DNA of 10,029 bases from the NCBI GenBank assembly GCA_016782355.1, contig JADHYP010000041.1:1-10029 (forward strand). Reading direction: 5' to 3'. Positions 1 to 6,270 of this stretch are shown here, one piece after another; the stretch's first letter is position 1; each line of letters starts with the position of its first letter. Source of the DNA: Candidatus Syntropharchaeum sp. GTDB lineage: Archaea; Halobacteriota; Syntropharchaeia; Alkanophagales; Methanospirareceae. The notes under the pieces were generated by a model. It ran no database searches and was not told the origin of the DNA. It was given only the letters and a program-made list of their open reading frames with translations. Both the position numbers and the translations under genes were made by a program.

Positions 1-381
1 GTGCTTTCCATGATGGCGTCTTTTCCACAGGTAAAAGAGCGGGTGAAGAGATGGGACGCAGAGGTGAAGAAGTCAAATTATTTCATTCGTGAGTTCTTGC
101 GCATAGAAAGGAATAAAATTGCAAGTGAATGTCCTCGTAAACATACGCTTTCTAAAGTTGATACCCGTGACAGCTTCGACCGGATTGCGAAGACGCATAA
201 GAGGCGAGGGTATTTTCTCAGCGATGAATTGAAGAGAAAAGGTATTGTGGGCGAATTCGCAGGTTCGACAAGAGTCTGGAAGCTCAATACTTATGGCTTG
301 AGCTGGGACAGGATAAAGTATCTGAGCGAAACGTTCATAGAAATAGCGGGGAAATATGAGCTGCCGGTAAAGCGGAAATAA
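1..381 (+). CDS. Hypothetical protein, possibly the C-terminal part of a longer gene
   Basis: I do not recognise this protein. The reading frame is open from the first base, which reads GTG, so this may be either the true start or an internal valine codon of a gene that begins before the window. The 126 visible residues are strongly basic, with many Lys and Arg, and look soluble: there is no signal peptide or membrane segment. The part from about residue 55 to 105 alternates basic helical stretches with a short glycine-containing turn, which could suit a nucleic-acid-binding fold, but no motif proves it. It ends in a basic tail and a TAA, 41 bases before yjbQ on the same strand, so the two could be cotranscribed. 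The frame is probably real because it is long and uninterrupted and nothing better competes on the other strand. Confidence 0.6.
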   Translation: MLSMMASFPQVKERVKRWDAEVKKSNYFIREFLRIERNKIASECPRKHTLSKVDTRDSFDRIAKTHKRRGYFLSDELKRKGIVGEFAGSTRVWKLNTYGLSWDRIKYLSETFIEIAGKYELPVKRK

Positions 382-422
382 AAAGAAGTTAAACAAATAC
401 TAATATTATATAAATAATTAAC

Positions 423-827
423 ATGGAAAGAATAGAAATAGGGACGAGGGAAAGCACCGAGCTTATTGACATTACAGGGAAAGTAAAGGAGATTGTCAAA
501 ATCAAAAGCGGCGGTGTTGAATCCGGAATCTGCGTGATATTCACAAAACATACGACTTCGGGAATCATAATAAACGAGAACGAAGCGGGGCTGAAAAGAG
601 ACATCTTGGCGTTTCTGAACGAGTTAATTCCAAAAGGAAGGGGATACCTGCATGATAGAATAGACAACAACGCACATTCTCATCTCAGGTCTGTTTTGCT
701 AGGCTCAAGTGTAACGATTCCAATAGAAAAAGGCGAGTTGGCTCTGGGAACATGGCAGAGTATCTTTTTCGCTGAGTGCGACGGTCCCAGAAGGAGAGAA
801 ATATATGTGAAAGTCATTGAAGGGTAA
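423..827 (+). CDS. yjbQ: YjbQ family protein (UPF0047), secondary thiamine-phosphate synthase-like
   Basis: This 134-residue protein has the full length and the conserved blocks of the YjbQ/UPF0047 family. These are an N-terminal strand leading to LIDIT (residues 14-18), the HTTSGI block (43-48) followed by NENE, the NAHSHL block with paired histidines (83-88), GTWQ (109-112), and a C-terminal stretch with a conserved acid and Pro-Arg. Members are small trimeric cytosolic proteins. Bacterial members have weak thiamine-phosphate synthase activity and complement thiE mutants, but the physiological role is not settled, and the histidines suggest a metal or phosphate site. The ATG at 423 fits the usual family N-terminus. 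The AT-rich stretch at 401-420 resembles a TATA box but lies too close to this start for standard archaeal spacing, so the gene may be transcribed from further upstream. The family call is firm; the precise reaction is not. Confidence 0.9.
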   Translation: MERIEIGTRESTELIDITGKVKEIVKIKSGGVESGICVIFTKHTTSGIIINENEAGLKRDILAFLNELIPKGRGYLHDRIDNNAHSHLRSVLLGSSVTIPIEKGELALGTWQSIFFAECDGPRRREIYVKVIEG

Positions 828-844
828 TATTAACCTTAACATCA

Positions 845-862
845 GTGCAAAGTGCAAAATTC
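845..862. repeat. Short tandem repeat (AGTGCAAA-type) after yjbQ
   Basis: Two adjacent copies of GTGCAAA run into AATTC just after the end of yjbQ. The unit resembles short dispersed intergenic repeats seen in many environmental prokaryotic genomes (from memory, not searched). It is non-coding in both directions here. Confidence 0.4.
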
Positions 863-871
863 AAAATAAAC

Positions 872-890
872 CTTTCTTTAAAAAAGAAAG
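872..890 (+). terminator. AT-rich hairpin, possible transcription terminator of yjbQ
   Basis: CTTTCTTT (872-879) is perfectly complementary to AAAGAAAG (883-890), with a three-base AAA loop between. The hairpin sits 45 bases after the yjbQ stop and before the tRNA. It is not followed by a long T run, so a terminator role is only a guess; it could equally be a processing site or chance in AT-rich DNA. Confidence 0.3.
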
Positions 891-918
891 CCTTACTAAA
901 GAAACCATTATTTTTCTT

Positions 919-943
919 GTGTAAATCTGTGTAATCTGTGGTT
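919..943. repeat. Tandem repeat of a (T)AATCTGTG unit
   Basis: The unit AATCTGTG occurs twice in a row (starts at 924 and 933), preceded by a related TTGTG and followed by GTTGTG. It ends eight bases before the tRNA. Read on the minus strand it gives an ACACAGATT pattern like a widespread class of small intergenic repeats. No function is visible, and it occupies the position where a tRNA promoter would be expected. Confidence 0.45.
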
Positions 944-951
944 GTGAAAAA

Positions 952-1023
952 GCCTCAGTGTGGTAATGGACATCCCTTGGGCTTGCGGAGCCCAAGATCC
1001 GGGTTCGATTCCCGGCTGGGGCA
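952..1023 (+). tRNA. tRNA-Arg (anticodon GCG)
   Basis: The cloverleaf can be traced directly. The acceptor strand 952-958 pairs with 1016-1022 over seven bases with one G-U, and A1023 is the discriminator. The anticodon stem 978-982 pairs perfectly with 990-994. The seven-base loop has U33 at 984 and anticodon GCG at 985-987, which reads CGC (Arg). The T arm 999-1015 has a perfect five-base stem and a TTCGATT loop. In the D region U8, A14, G18-G19 and A21 can be placed, but the D stem is poor: only two of four pairs form. No CCA is encoded, as is common in archaea. It abuts the stop codon of the convergent pyrimidine gene with no spacer. The Arg identity rests on the anticodon; the weak D stem leaves some chance of a degenerate or unusual tRNA. 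Confidence 0.78.
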
Positions 1024-2793
1024 TTATCTCCTGTGCGCCTCACCCATTAATTCACCAATATTCTTATAGCCATTAGCGACAAGATACGCCTTCAAATCCT
1101 TATTTATACACGAAAAAATCTCAAATCCTTCGCTTACCAGTGCGCTACCCACCTGAAACAGGCACGCACCGTTCCTCGCATATTCTATTACGTCCTTAGC
1201 GGAAAAGATACCACCAACTGCAATCACTGGTATCTTCAACTCTTTATACAGTGCGAAAATAATGTCTTTACCGCCAACCGTCAGATCCTTACCGGATTTA
1301 CCGCCATAGCCCGTGGGATTACCTAAAAGCGGAATATTGAGCGTGTGGTCAATTGGTCTGGCTATTACTGTATTAATAGCCGTGATAGCATCAGCACCCG
1401 CTTTTTCCGCGGTCATTGCCAATCCTGCCGGGTCACCCACGTTAGGCGATATTTTCACTGCGATTGGAACTGGATGCACAATGCTGCGTATCTCCTTTAT
1501 TATGCCGCTCAGCAGTTTTGGATTATTTTCAACCGCTACGAAATCCGTATGCGGACACGAGGCATTAAATTCGAGCATGTCTATTGGATATTTAACAGCA
1601 ACCTCCGCTACCTCTCTGCATTCCTCCACATTTTTACCAAAAATGCTCAAGATCAATGGCACGTCGGCATGCTTCGCATCTTCTATTTCCAGCACATAGT
1701 TTCTTATCCCCGGGTTCGGAAGCCCCATCGCATTCACGTAGCTATGAGGAGATATTTCAAAGAATGACGGGTTGGGATAGCCTTCTCGCTCATACCGCCC
1801 GACCGATTTTGTCACGACCGCTCCCGCACCTGCTACTGCGTATCTATAAAGTAACTTCCCGGAAACTCCGAATCCTGCTCCATTCGCAATCGGATTGGGG
1901 AAATTAACACCGCAGACTTCTGTTTTCAATAAAGGCTCGTATTCGGGCGTGAACTGCGAAGGAGGGATTGATAATAACGCACTTGCATCTGGCTTAATAG
2001 AAATTCGTTTACCGCTCTTTTCTCGCTTCCAGTTCCCAAATTCCGTTCTTTCCAGCTCTTCCACATTGAAGACCGGGCCGTCTTTACAAACTCGATACCC
2101 GCCAAGGTCGCAAGAGCCACAAGCACCGCATCCGCATTTTACTATTCGTTCTACCGAAACCTGCGTAGGGATTCTTTCGCTTCTCGTAATCTCGCAAACA
2201 CGCCTCATCATCAGTTCCGGACCGCACGTCAATACCTGCTCAAATTTTTCTCCCGATGCCCGCATCTCTTCCAATAAGTCCGTAATCAATCCTTTGTAGC
2301 CCTCAGAACCATCTTCCGTAGCGATTCTTACTTCACAACCTATTCTCTCAAATTCTTTCACGTACAAAAGTTCTGCGCTACTTCTTGCACCTTCTAAGAC
2401 CATTACGCCTTTATCCAATTCTTTTGCGCGCTTCGCTGCGAACTTCAACGGTGCCGCTCCATACCCACCGGCGACCATGCAAATTCTTTCGCCATCGATT
2501 GAGAATCCTCTACCATAGGGACCTCTCAAACCTATCAAATCACCCTCGTGCTTTTGATGTAGATTATGCGTGCAGTCACCGACATCCGCAATTGCAACTT
2601 CTATTTCACCATCGGGCGAAGCATCGGCAATTGAAATGGGTATCTCGTCTATACCCGGATCCCAAACCATTACGAATTGACCCGGTTCGCTTTGTTTGGC
2701 AATTTCCTCCGAGTGAAAGTTGAAAACTTTTACCTCACTACTTGCTTTTTTTAGTTCTTCTATTCTATGTAGTGTGGGGATGTTTAGGGGCAT
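1024..2793 (-). CDS. PyrK-PyrD fusion: dihydroorotate dehydrogenase with electron-transfer domain
   Basis: One 589-residue polypeptide joins two normally separate subunits. Residues 1 to about 250 are PyrK-like: a ferredoxin-reductase-type FAD/NAD module with a glycine-rich segment (GGYGAAPLKF, 109-118), a CGPELMM block (190-196), and a 2Fe-2S cysteine cluster (C220, C225, C228, C236, plus an extra C222) followed by DGPVF. Residues from about 285 to 589 are a class 1 PyrD barrel with NPIANGAGFG (300-309), the active-site cysteine C413 in NASCPH as in class 1B enzymes, KISPN (447-451), and the phosphate-binding AVGGI and QVGSA blocks. It should oxidise dihydroorotate to orotate, the fourth step of UMP synthesis, and pass electrons through FMN, Fe-S and FAD to NAD+. 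It acts in the cytosol. The ATG is preceded by a TATA-like box. The gene converges on the tRNA and its last codon touches it. Confidence 0.93.
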   Translation of the reverse strand: MPLNIPTLHRIEELKKASSEVKVFNFHSEEIAKQSEPGQFVMVWDPGIDEIPISIADASPDGEIEVAIADVGDCTHNLHQKHEGDLIGLRGPYGRGFSIDGERICMVAGGYGAAPLKFAAKRAKELDKGVMVLEGARSSAELLYVKEFERIGCEVRIATEDGSEGYKGLITDLLEEMRASGEKFEQVLTCGPELMMRRVCEITRSERIPTQVSVERIVKCGCGACGSCDLGGYRVCKDGPVFNVEELERTEFGNWKREKSGKRISIKPDASALLSIPPSQFTPEYEPLLKTEVCGVNFPNPIANGAGFGVSGKLLYRYAVAGAGAVVTKSVGRYEREGYPNPSFFEISPHSYVNAMGLPNPGIRNYVLEIEDAKHADVPLILSIFGKNVEECREVAEVAVKYPIDMLEFNASCPHTDFVAVENNPKLLSGIIKEIRSIVHPVPIAVKISPNVGDPAGLAMTAEKAGADAITAINTVIARPIDHTLNIPLLGNPTGYGGKSGKDLTVGGKDIIFALYKELKIPVIAVGGIFSAKDVIEYARNGACLFQVGSALVSEGFEIFSCINKDLKAYLVANGYKNIGELMGEAHRR

Positions 2794-2823
2794 TTTATCT
2801 GAGTTTATCTATTCCTTCCGCCG

Positions 2824-2840
2824 GCTTAAATATATTTCAT
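2824..2840 (-). promoter_or_regulatory. TATA-like promoter of the pyrK-pyrD fusion
   Basis: Read on the minus strand, AAATATATTTAAG lies about 38 bases upstream of the ATG at 2793. An archaeal TATA box here would place the transcript start 10-15 bases before the ATG. This is judged by composition and spacing only. Confidence 0.5.
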
Positions 2841-2909
2841 TCCCCTCTAAAATTAATAGATGAGGCTGATTTGATAATATTCACAATTTGCGGCTAAAAT
2901 TACAGTATA

Positions 2910-2940
2910 TTGCCTGAATGGGCAACAAAGTAACTTAAAG
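2910..2940 (+). promoter_or_regulatory. Candidate operator and TATA box of the regulator-endonuclease operon
   Basis: TTGCC (2910-2914) and GGCAA (2921-2925) form a short inverted repeat with a six-base spacer. It is followed within six bases by TAACTTAAAG (2931-2940), a plausible TATA element 24-33 bases before the ATG at 2964. An inverted repeat touching the promoter is what a dimeric winged-helix autoregulator would bind. The repeat arms are only five bases long, so chance is possible. Confidence 0.35.
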
Positions 2941-2963
2941 GGACGATATTAAGTCTATTCAAT

Positions 2964-3245
2964 ATGGCACAAATTGAAAAGGTCGTTAAAGCTTTGAACT
3001 CAGAAACCAGAAGAAAAATTTTGATGATTCTGGCTGAAGAACCTAAAACCGTTAAAGAAGTGGCTGAAGCTCTTCGAAAAAGTTATTCAATAAATTTGAA
3101 GTATCGTGAATCCGTTTTTAAAGCCCTGGAAAAGTTAGTAGAAGCAGATTTAGTAGAGAAACATTATGAAAAAGAAAAAAGAGTCGTTTACAAGTTAAAA
3201 AAGAAAGAGATTATCGTTGATTTAACTGAAGAGGTGGTGAGATGA
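2964..3245 (+). CDS. Small winged-helix DNA-binding protein, possible controller of the restriction-modification system
   Basis: This 93-residue protein is almost only a winged helix-turn-helix of the ArsR/HTH_20 sort. It opens with VKALNSETRRKILMIL (residues 8-23), has a second helix TVKEVAEALRK (29-39), then a recognition helix around residues 46-62, and a charged wing ending in RVVYKLKKKE. There are no cysteine metal sites. The TGA stop is immediately followed by the ATG of the endonuclease gene with no gap, so the two are one transcript and probably translationally coupled. Position and size recall controller proteins of type II restriction systems, but those are normally Xre-type HTH proteins. 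Whether this one controls the endonuclease, itself, or something else is inference. Nothing identifies a ligand. Confidence 0.8.
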   Translation: MAQIEKVVKALNSETRRKILMILAEEPKTVKEVAEALRKSYSINLKYRESVFKALEKLVEADLVEKHYEKEKRVVYKLKKKEIIVDLTEEVVR

Positions 3246-4118
3246 ATGGATTTTGAACCAAAAGATATAAGGAAGATTATCGAAGCGAAATTTGGCGATA
3301 TTTTGAGAGAGACAGAAAAAAGGAAGGTTATGCAATTAGAAAGAAGGGATGCATACGGTCACGAAGCAGGGATTCCAATAGAAGAGTGGGTAAAAGACTG
3401 TTTGGGTGAGATTGATTGGGAAATACAGGTCTATTTTCCCAACGTGTTCTTGGAAAAATTCTTTTCAAACACTGATAATGACGAAAGTAAACTCAAAGAG
3501 GCTCTTCAACAGACCTGGTGGGGGTTTAAGTTTGGGAGAGACAGGCTACTCGTTACTGAAAAACAGATAAAAGAGTTTGTTCGAGGGAATCCCCTTGGAA
3601 GATGGCAACAAGAAGCAGGAGATATAGTGTTATTCTACGGAAGAGACTTTATCAAAGATGCGAATGATGTAATTCTACTTAATGTTAAATCTCACTACAT
3701 AGAAAGAAGAAGTAGAGCACCGAATATAATGTCCGCTGAAAGATTATTGAAATTTTTTAACGAGTTCCTTAACAGAGATGGTACCTATAAAATATTGGAA
3801 AAGGTAAATTTATGGTTCATAGGAGTTGATTATGCCACATCAAATGATGAAACTATTGTCACAAATATACATACTCGTGACTTGTTTCTATTAGACATAT
3901 CCAAGTTACCACAAATAAATTTTGATGCGGCTATTCAAATACAGTGGCATGTAAAGGATATGGTAGAAATAGAGCAGGATAGACTCGCATTTGTGGAAAA
4001 TCTCGCTGATACTTTTATGGTGCAATGGAAGAACCATGTTAGGAGTAAAAAAGAAAAATATGACTCACTTGCAGAAAATCTAAAAGGGCTTATTGATCGG
4101 CTAAGAAATGTTTCTTAG
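3246..4118 (+). CDS. HincII-family type II restriction endonuclease with Asp-to-Asn change in the active site
   Basis: This 290-residue protein aligns by eye with HincII (about 258 residues) as I remember it. Shared blocks are the GHEAGIPIE segment (residues 38-46; HincII GHAAGEPFE), the PD-(D/E)xK core AGDIVL (124-129) to LLNVKSH (144-150), the DNA-contacting block RAPNIMSA (157-164; HincII QAPNIISA), and AIQIQWHVKDM (229-239; HincII AMQIQFHVRDL). D126 and K148 match HincII D114 and K129. HincII has Asp127 in DVK, but here the codon at 3681-3683 is AAT, giving Asn146. The protein is expected to cut unmethylated foreign DNA in the cytosol, and HincII itself cuts GTYRAC; the specificity here is unknown. 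A GAGGTG ribosome site overlaps the end of the regulator gene. Family membership is strong; catalytic activity is uncertain. Confidence 0.85.
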   Translation: MDFEPKDIRKIIEAKFGDILRETEKRKVMQLERRDAYGHEAGIPIEEWVKDCLGEIDWEIQVYFPNVFLEKFFSNTDNDESKLKEALQQTWWGFKFGRDRLLVTEKQIKEFVRGNPLGRWQQEAGDIVLFYGRDFIKDANDVILLNVKSHYIERRSRAPNIMSAERLLKFFNEFLNRDGTYKILEKVNLWFIGVDYATSNDETIVTNIHTRDLFLLDISKLPQINFDAAIQIQWHVKDMVEIEQDRLAFVENLADTFMVQWKNHVRSKKEKYDSLAENLKGLIDRLRNVS

Positions 4119-5932
4119 GTGGTTAAGCCATACAGATTTCTTATATATTTCTCTATGTTCCCTTTGCATAATTCGGTCTGACGATTTTGTAGATTTTTTT
4201 CTACTAATCGCACAATTCTTTCATGAATATCTGCTTCTAATGGATTGCCCCAATCTATGAGCCTTATTGGTATTCTGGACAAAGGTCTTTCGGAAAATTC
4301 TACTACGCCACCTCTCGTTAATCCTTTATATTTAATCCATGTAAAAATAACATTAGAATTTAGTATAGCAAGCAGATACTTTATGTCCTCCTTGAAATAG
4401 GGTTTCTTGACAATTACTGTAACATCTTGTGTTGCATAATAAGGACCATTAACATACACAAATCTGGCGTAACCTTTAGTATCTATTCTCTCCTTACAAG
4501 GTGTAAATATCTTTTCATGATTATTTTCCATGAGTTTTTGATTTCTCGGGAACACCCAATGCCACCAAGGGATGTCTCTATCATAGTTATAACGGTTCTC
4601 TAATTTTTCCCGAAATTTAAGTAAATGCAGGTATATGTTTGGATATTCTCGCTTGAGGTCTTCTTCATTTTCTACTTCATTTACGAAGATGTAAGGCGTT
4701 GTATTCTTAAAGTAGTATTGCTCGAGACTAAAAGCTTTGATAGCAAAAATAAACTTTTCCTTTTCTTTTTCGGTGAATTTATCGGGATTGGGCACCTGAA
4801 ATGCTTTGTCGAGTCCGCTGACCATCCCATTTCCTATTTCTGCAATGTCACCGAGCCTTACATATCTCTCTGTTTCATTTTCTAACTTACCCTCGATTTC
4901 GGTTAAATCTTTTTCAAAAAAGCTCGTGAGTTCGGGTTCGAACCTTTCAAGAACCACATAATACGGTTTTCCAGCGAACCTCACTTGTTTACACGTTTTC
5001 TTATTCTTATAAATCCCCAAATCTTCTAAATCTTCTCTCTCAAGTAATTTGGAAAGGGGCAAGTTTAAAGGTTTATTATCAATTTCAACGATAATCTTTG
5101 GCGAAAATTCACGACACGTATCTTCGATTGTGGTGAGTAGCGTAAAAATATTTGGTGAGATAGGTTTCAAAGGTTTTCCGTTTCTAAACTGTGGATGGAG
5201 ATATGCCTCGAAGTAATCTTCTTTAATATAATCTTCACATATTTCCAACCGTTGCAGCAGCTCAGTTACTTTGTCAAGTGTTTTTTTAGTCAGTTTATCC
5301 TTACTCCACACATGAACTATTTTGATTGGTTTTTCCGTTTTCTTCTTTACATATTTGAAAATGAGAGCACTTGTGGAAACCTCTTTAAAGATTCGCATTT
5401 CATTGAATGTTATAAGAACCTCCAAATCACCCTTTTCACACATATATTGCCTGAGTTTGCCAGCGTGGAGCGTTTGTGTCCAAAAAATAGGGGTGATGAA
5501 TATTAATTCTCCATTTTCTTTAAGTTTGTCAATACAGAGGTAAATAAACGCATATAATAAATCTGATAAACCATTAATCTTGTCTTGCCAATAAGACACG
5601 TTGCGTAATTTTTCATGAACTTCCGCAGGAATGTTTTTCCACCTGACATAAGGAGGATTACCTATAATCACATCAAATTTCTCTCGTATATCTGTTGAAA
5701 GAAAATCCCTGTATTCTACCTTAATAGGGGATTTATTGGTAAGTAAAGTGTCTATTTCGTATGCCATGACATTTCTAAATCCTGTTTTCCATAAAACATC
5801 CAAAAAAATTCCCTTTCCTGCACATGGTTCTAACACTTTAGCGGTAATATCTTTATTCCCTAAATTAACCATGAACTCAGCAACCGTTTTTGGCGTAAAA
5901 TATTGACCACGGGTTTTTATTTTATCCATCAT
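4115..5932 (-). CDS. Gamma-class N6-adenine DNA methyltransferase (TaqI-like), partner of the HincII-like endonuclease
   Basis: A 605-residue type II methyltransferase. It has motif X as RGQYFTP (residues 8-14), motif I as VLEPCAGKG (33-41) for S-adenosylmethionine, an acidic end of strand two at YEID (58-61), and motif IV NPPY (92-95), which marks N6-adenine methylation. The order X-I-IV is that of the gamma class, as in M.TaqI and M.HincII. The long C-terminal half should be the target-recognition domain, with GLTRGGVVEFSERPLSRIPI near the end typical of the TaqI-like specificity region. It is about 100 residues longer than M.HincII as I recall it. It should protect host DNA from the adjacent endonuclease. 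The genes converge and overlap by four bases at their stops (TTAG, 4115-4118). An AAGGT ribosome site lies six bases before the first ATG. Base composition is more A+T-rich than the flanking housekeeping genes. Confidence 0.92.
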   Translation of the reverse strand: MMDKIKTRGQYFTPKTVAEFMVNLGNKDITAKVLEPCAGKGIFLDVLWKTGFRNVMAYEIDTLLTNKSPIKVEYRDFLSTDIREKFDVIIGNPPYVRWKNIPAEVHEKLRNVSYWQDKINGLSDLLYAFIYLCIDKLKENGELIFITPIFWTQTLHAGKLRQYMCEKGDLEVLITFNEMRIFKEVSTSALIFKYVKKKTEKPIKIVHVWSKDKLTKKTLDKVTELLQRLEICEDYIKEDYFEAYLHPQFRNGKPLKPISPNIFTLLTTIEDTCREFSPKIIVEIDNKPLNLPLSKLLEREDLEDLGIYKNKKTCKQVRFAGKPYYVVLERFEPELTSFFEKDLTEIEGKLENETERYVRLGDIAEIGNGMVSGLDKAFQVPNPDKFTEKEKEKFIFAIKAFSLEQYYFKNTTPYIFVNEVENEEDLKREYPNIYLHLLKFREKLENRYNYDRDIPWWHWVFPRNQKLMENNHEKIFTPCKERIDTKGYARFVYVNGPYYATQDVTVIVKKPYFKEDIKYLLAILNSNVIFTWIKYKGLTRGGVVEFSERPLSRIPIRLIDWGNPLEADIHERIVRLVEKNLQNRQTELCKGNIEKYIRNLYGLTT

Positions 5933-5967
5933 TCCTATACCTTCTTATTTAAATATTAGGACTTGAG

Positions 5968-5985
5968 ATATAATTAAATATATTC
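5968..5985 (-). promoter_or_regulatory. TATA-like promoter of the methyltransferase, straddling the edge of the ksgA remnant
   Basis: On the minus strand AATATATTTAATTATAT is centred about 44 bases before the ATG at 5932, giving a predicted transcript start near 5950 and a short leader containing the AAGGT ribosome site. The left half of the box is old ksgA coding sequence (Asn-Ile-Phe codons) and the right half is new flank. A second AT-rich site at 5944-5957 is too near the ATG for standard spacing. Confidence 0.45.
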
Positions 5986-6233
5986 CGCATCTTCTTCCTC
6001 CTATGCTCGAACGCCTCTGTAACGAACTCAAGATTTTCAACGTCTGCAAGTGCCTGTGCGATAACCGATAACCACCCATATAATTTCGACCCATGAGGTG
6101 CAACCATTTTCTCTGCAAACTCTTTCTGATATAACAGCACGGCAAGCCCGACGTTATGGAGCAGCAATTTATACGTGATTGGCGATGACAAAGAAAAAGG
6201 TATGCTCGCAACGACTTTATCAAATACTGGAAG
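5974..6233 (-). pseudogene. Truncated second copy of ksgA with an internal 120-bp deletion
   Basis: These 260 bases match 8410-8789 of the intact ksgA in the same orientation. Counting by eye there are 14 mismatches, about 95% identity, and one gap of exactly 120 bases. The copy represents residues about 101-227 of KsgA without about 40 residues from the segment after VEILEFV. It lacks the S-adenosylmethionine motif I, the start, and the C-terminus. The deletion ends lie in an 11-base sequence, AACGAACTCAA, that occurs twice in the intact gene (8457-8467 and 8577-8587) and once here (6021-6031), so repeat-mediated loss explains it. The deletion keeps frame and the remnant has no internal stop, but several changes alter conserved residues (for example Arg to Trp in LYGRL), in line with loss of function. 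It cannot be a methyltransferase. Confidence 0.9.
6021..6031. repeat. Single remaining copy of the 11-bp deletion repeat in the ksgA remnant
   Basis: AACGAACTCAA occurs once here. The intact gene has two copies 120 bases apart, so this is the deletion scar. Confidence 0.85.
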
Positions 6234-6248
6234 ATATAAATTTAAATA
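6234..6248 (+). promoter_or_regulatory. TATA-like promoter of the pyrophosphatase gene
   Basis: ATATAAATTTAAATA is centred about 30 bases before the ATG at 6271 and begins exactly where similarity to ksgA stops. A GAAGG ribosome site lies just before the ATG. Spacing suits a short-leader archaeal transcript. Confidence 0.55.
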
Positions 6249-6270
6249 GACTGAAGAAGGGTAAAGAAGG

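Noticed and set aside
405..417. TATA-like ATTATATAAATAA before yjbQ
   Set aside because: Only about 12 bases separate it from a start codon that fits the family N-terminus, too close for a normal archaeal promoter, so it is not listed as one.
861..1043. 60-codon minus-strand frame with a GNRTRI-like peptide
   Set aside because: It is the antisense reading of the tRNA T arm and anticodon arm, a well-known false gene.
1895..2299. Long plus-strand frames opposite the pyrK-pyrD fusion
   Set aside because: The minus-strand frame has clear cofactor motifs throughout; the opposite frames show no family features.
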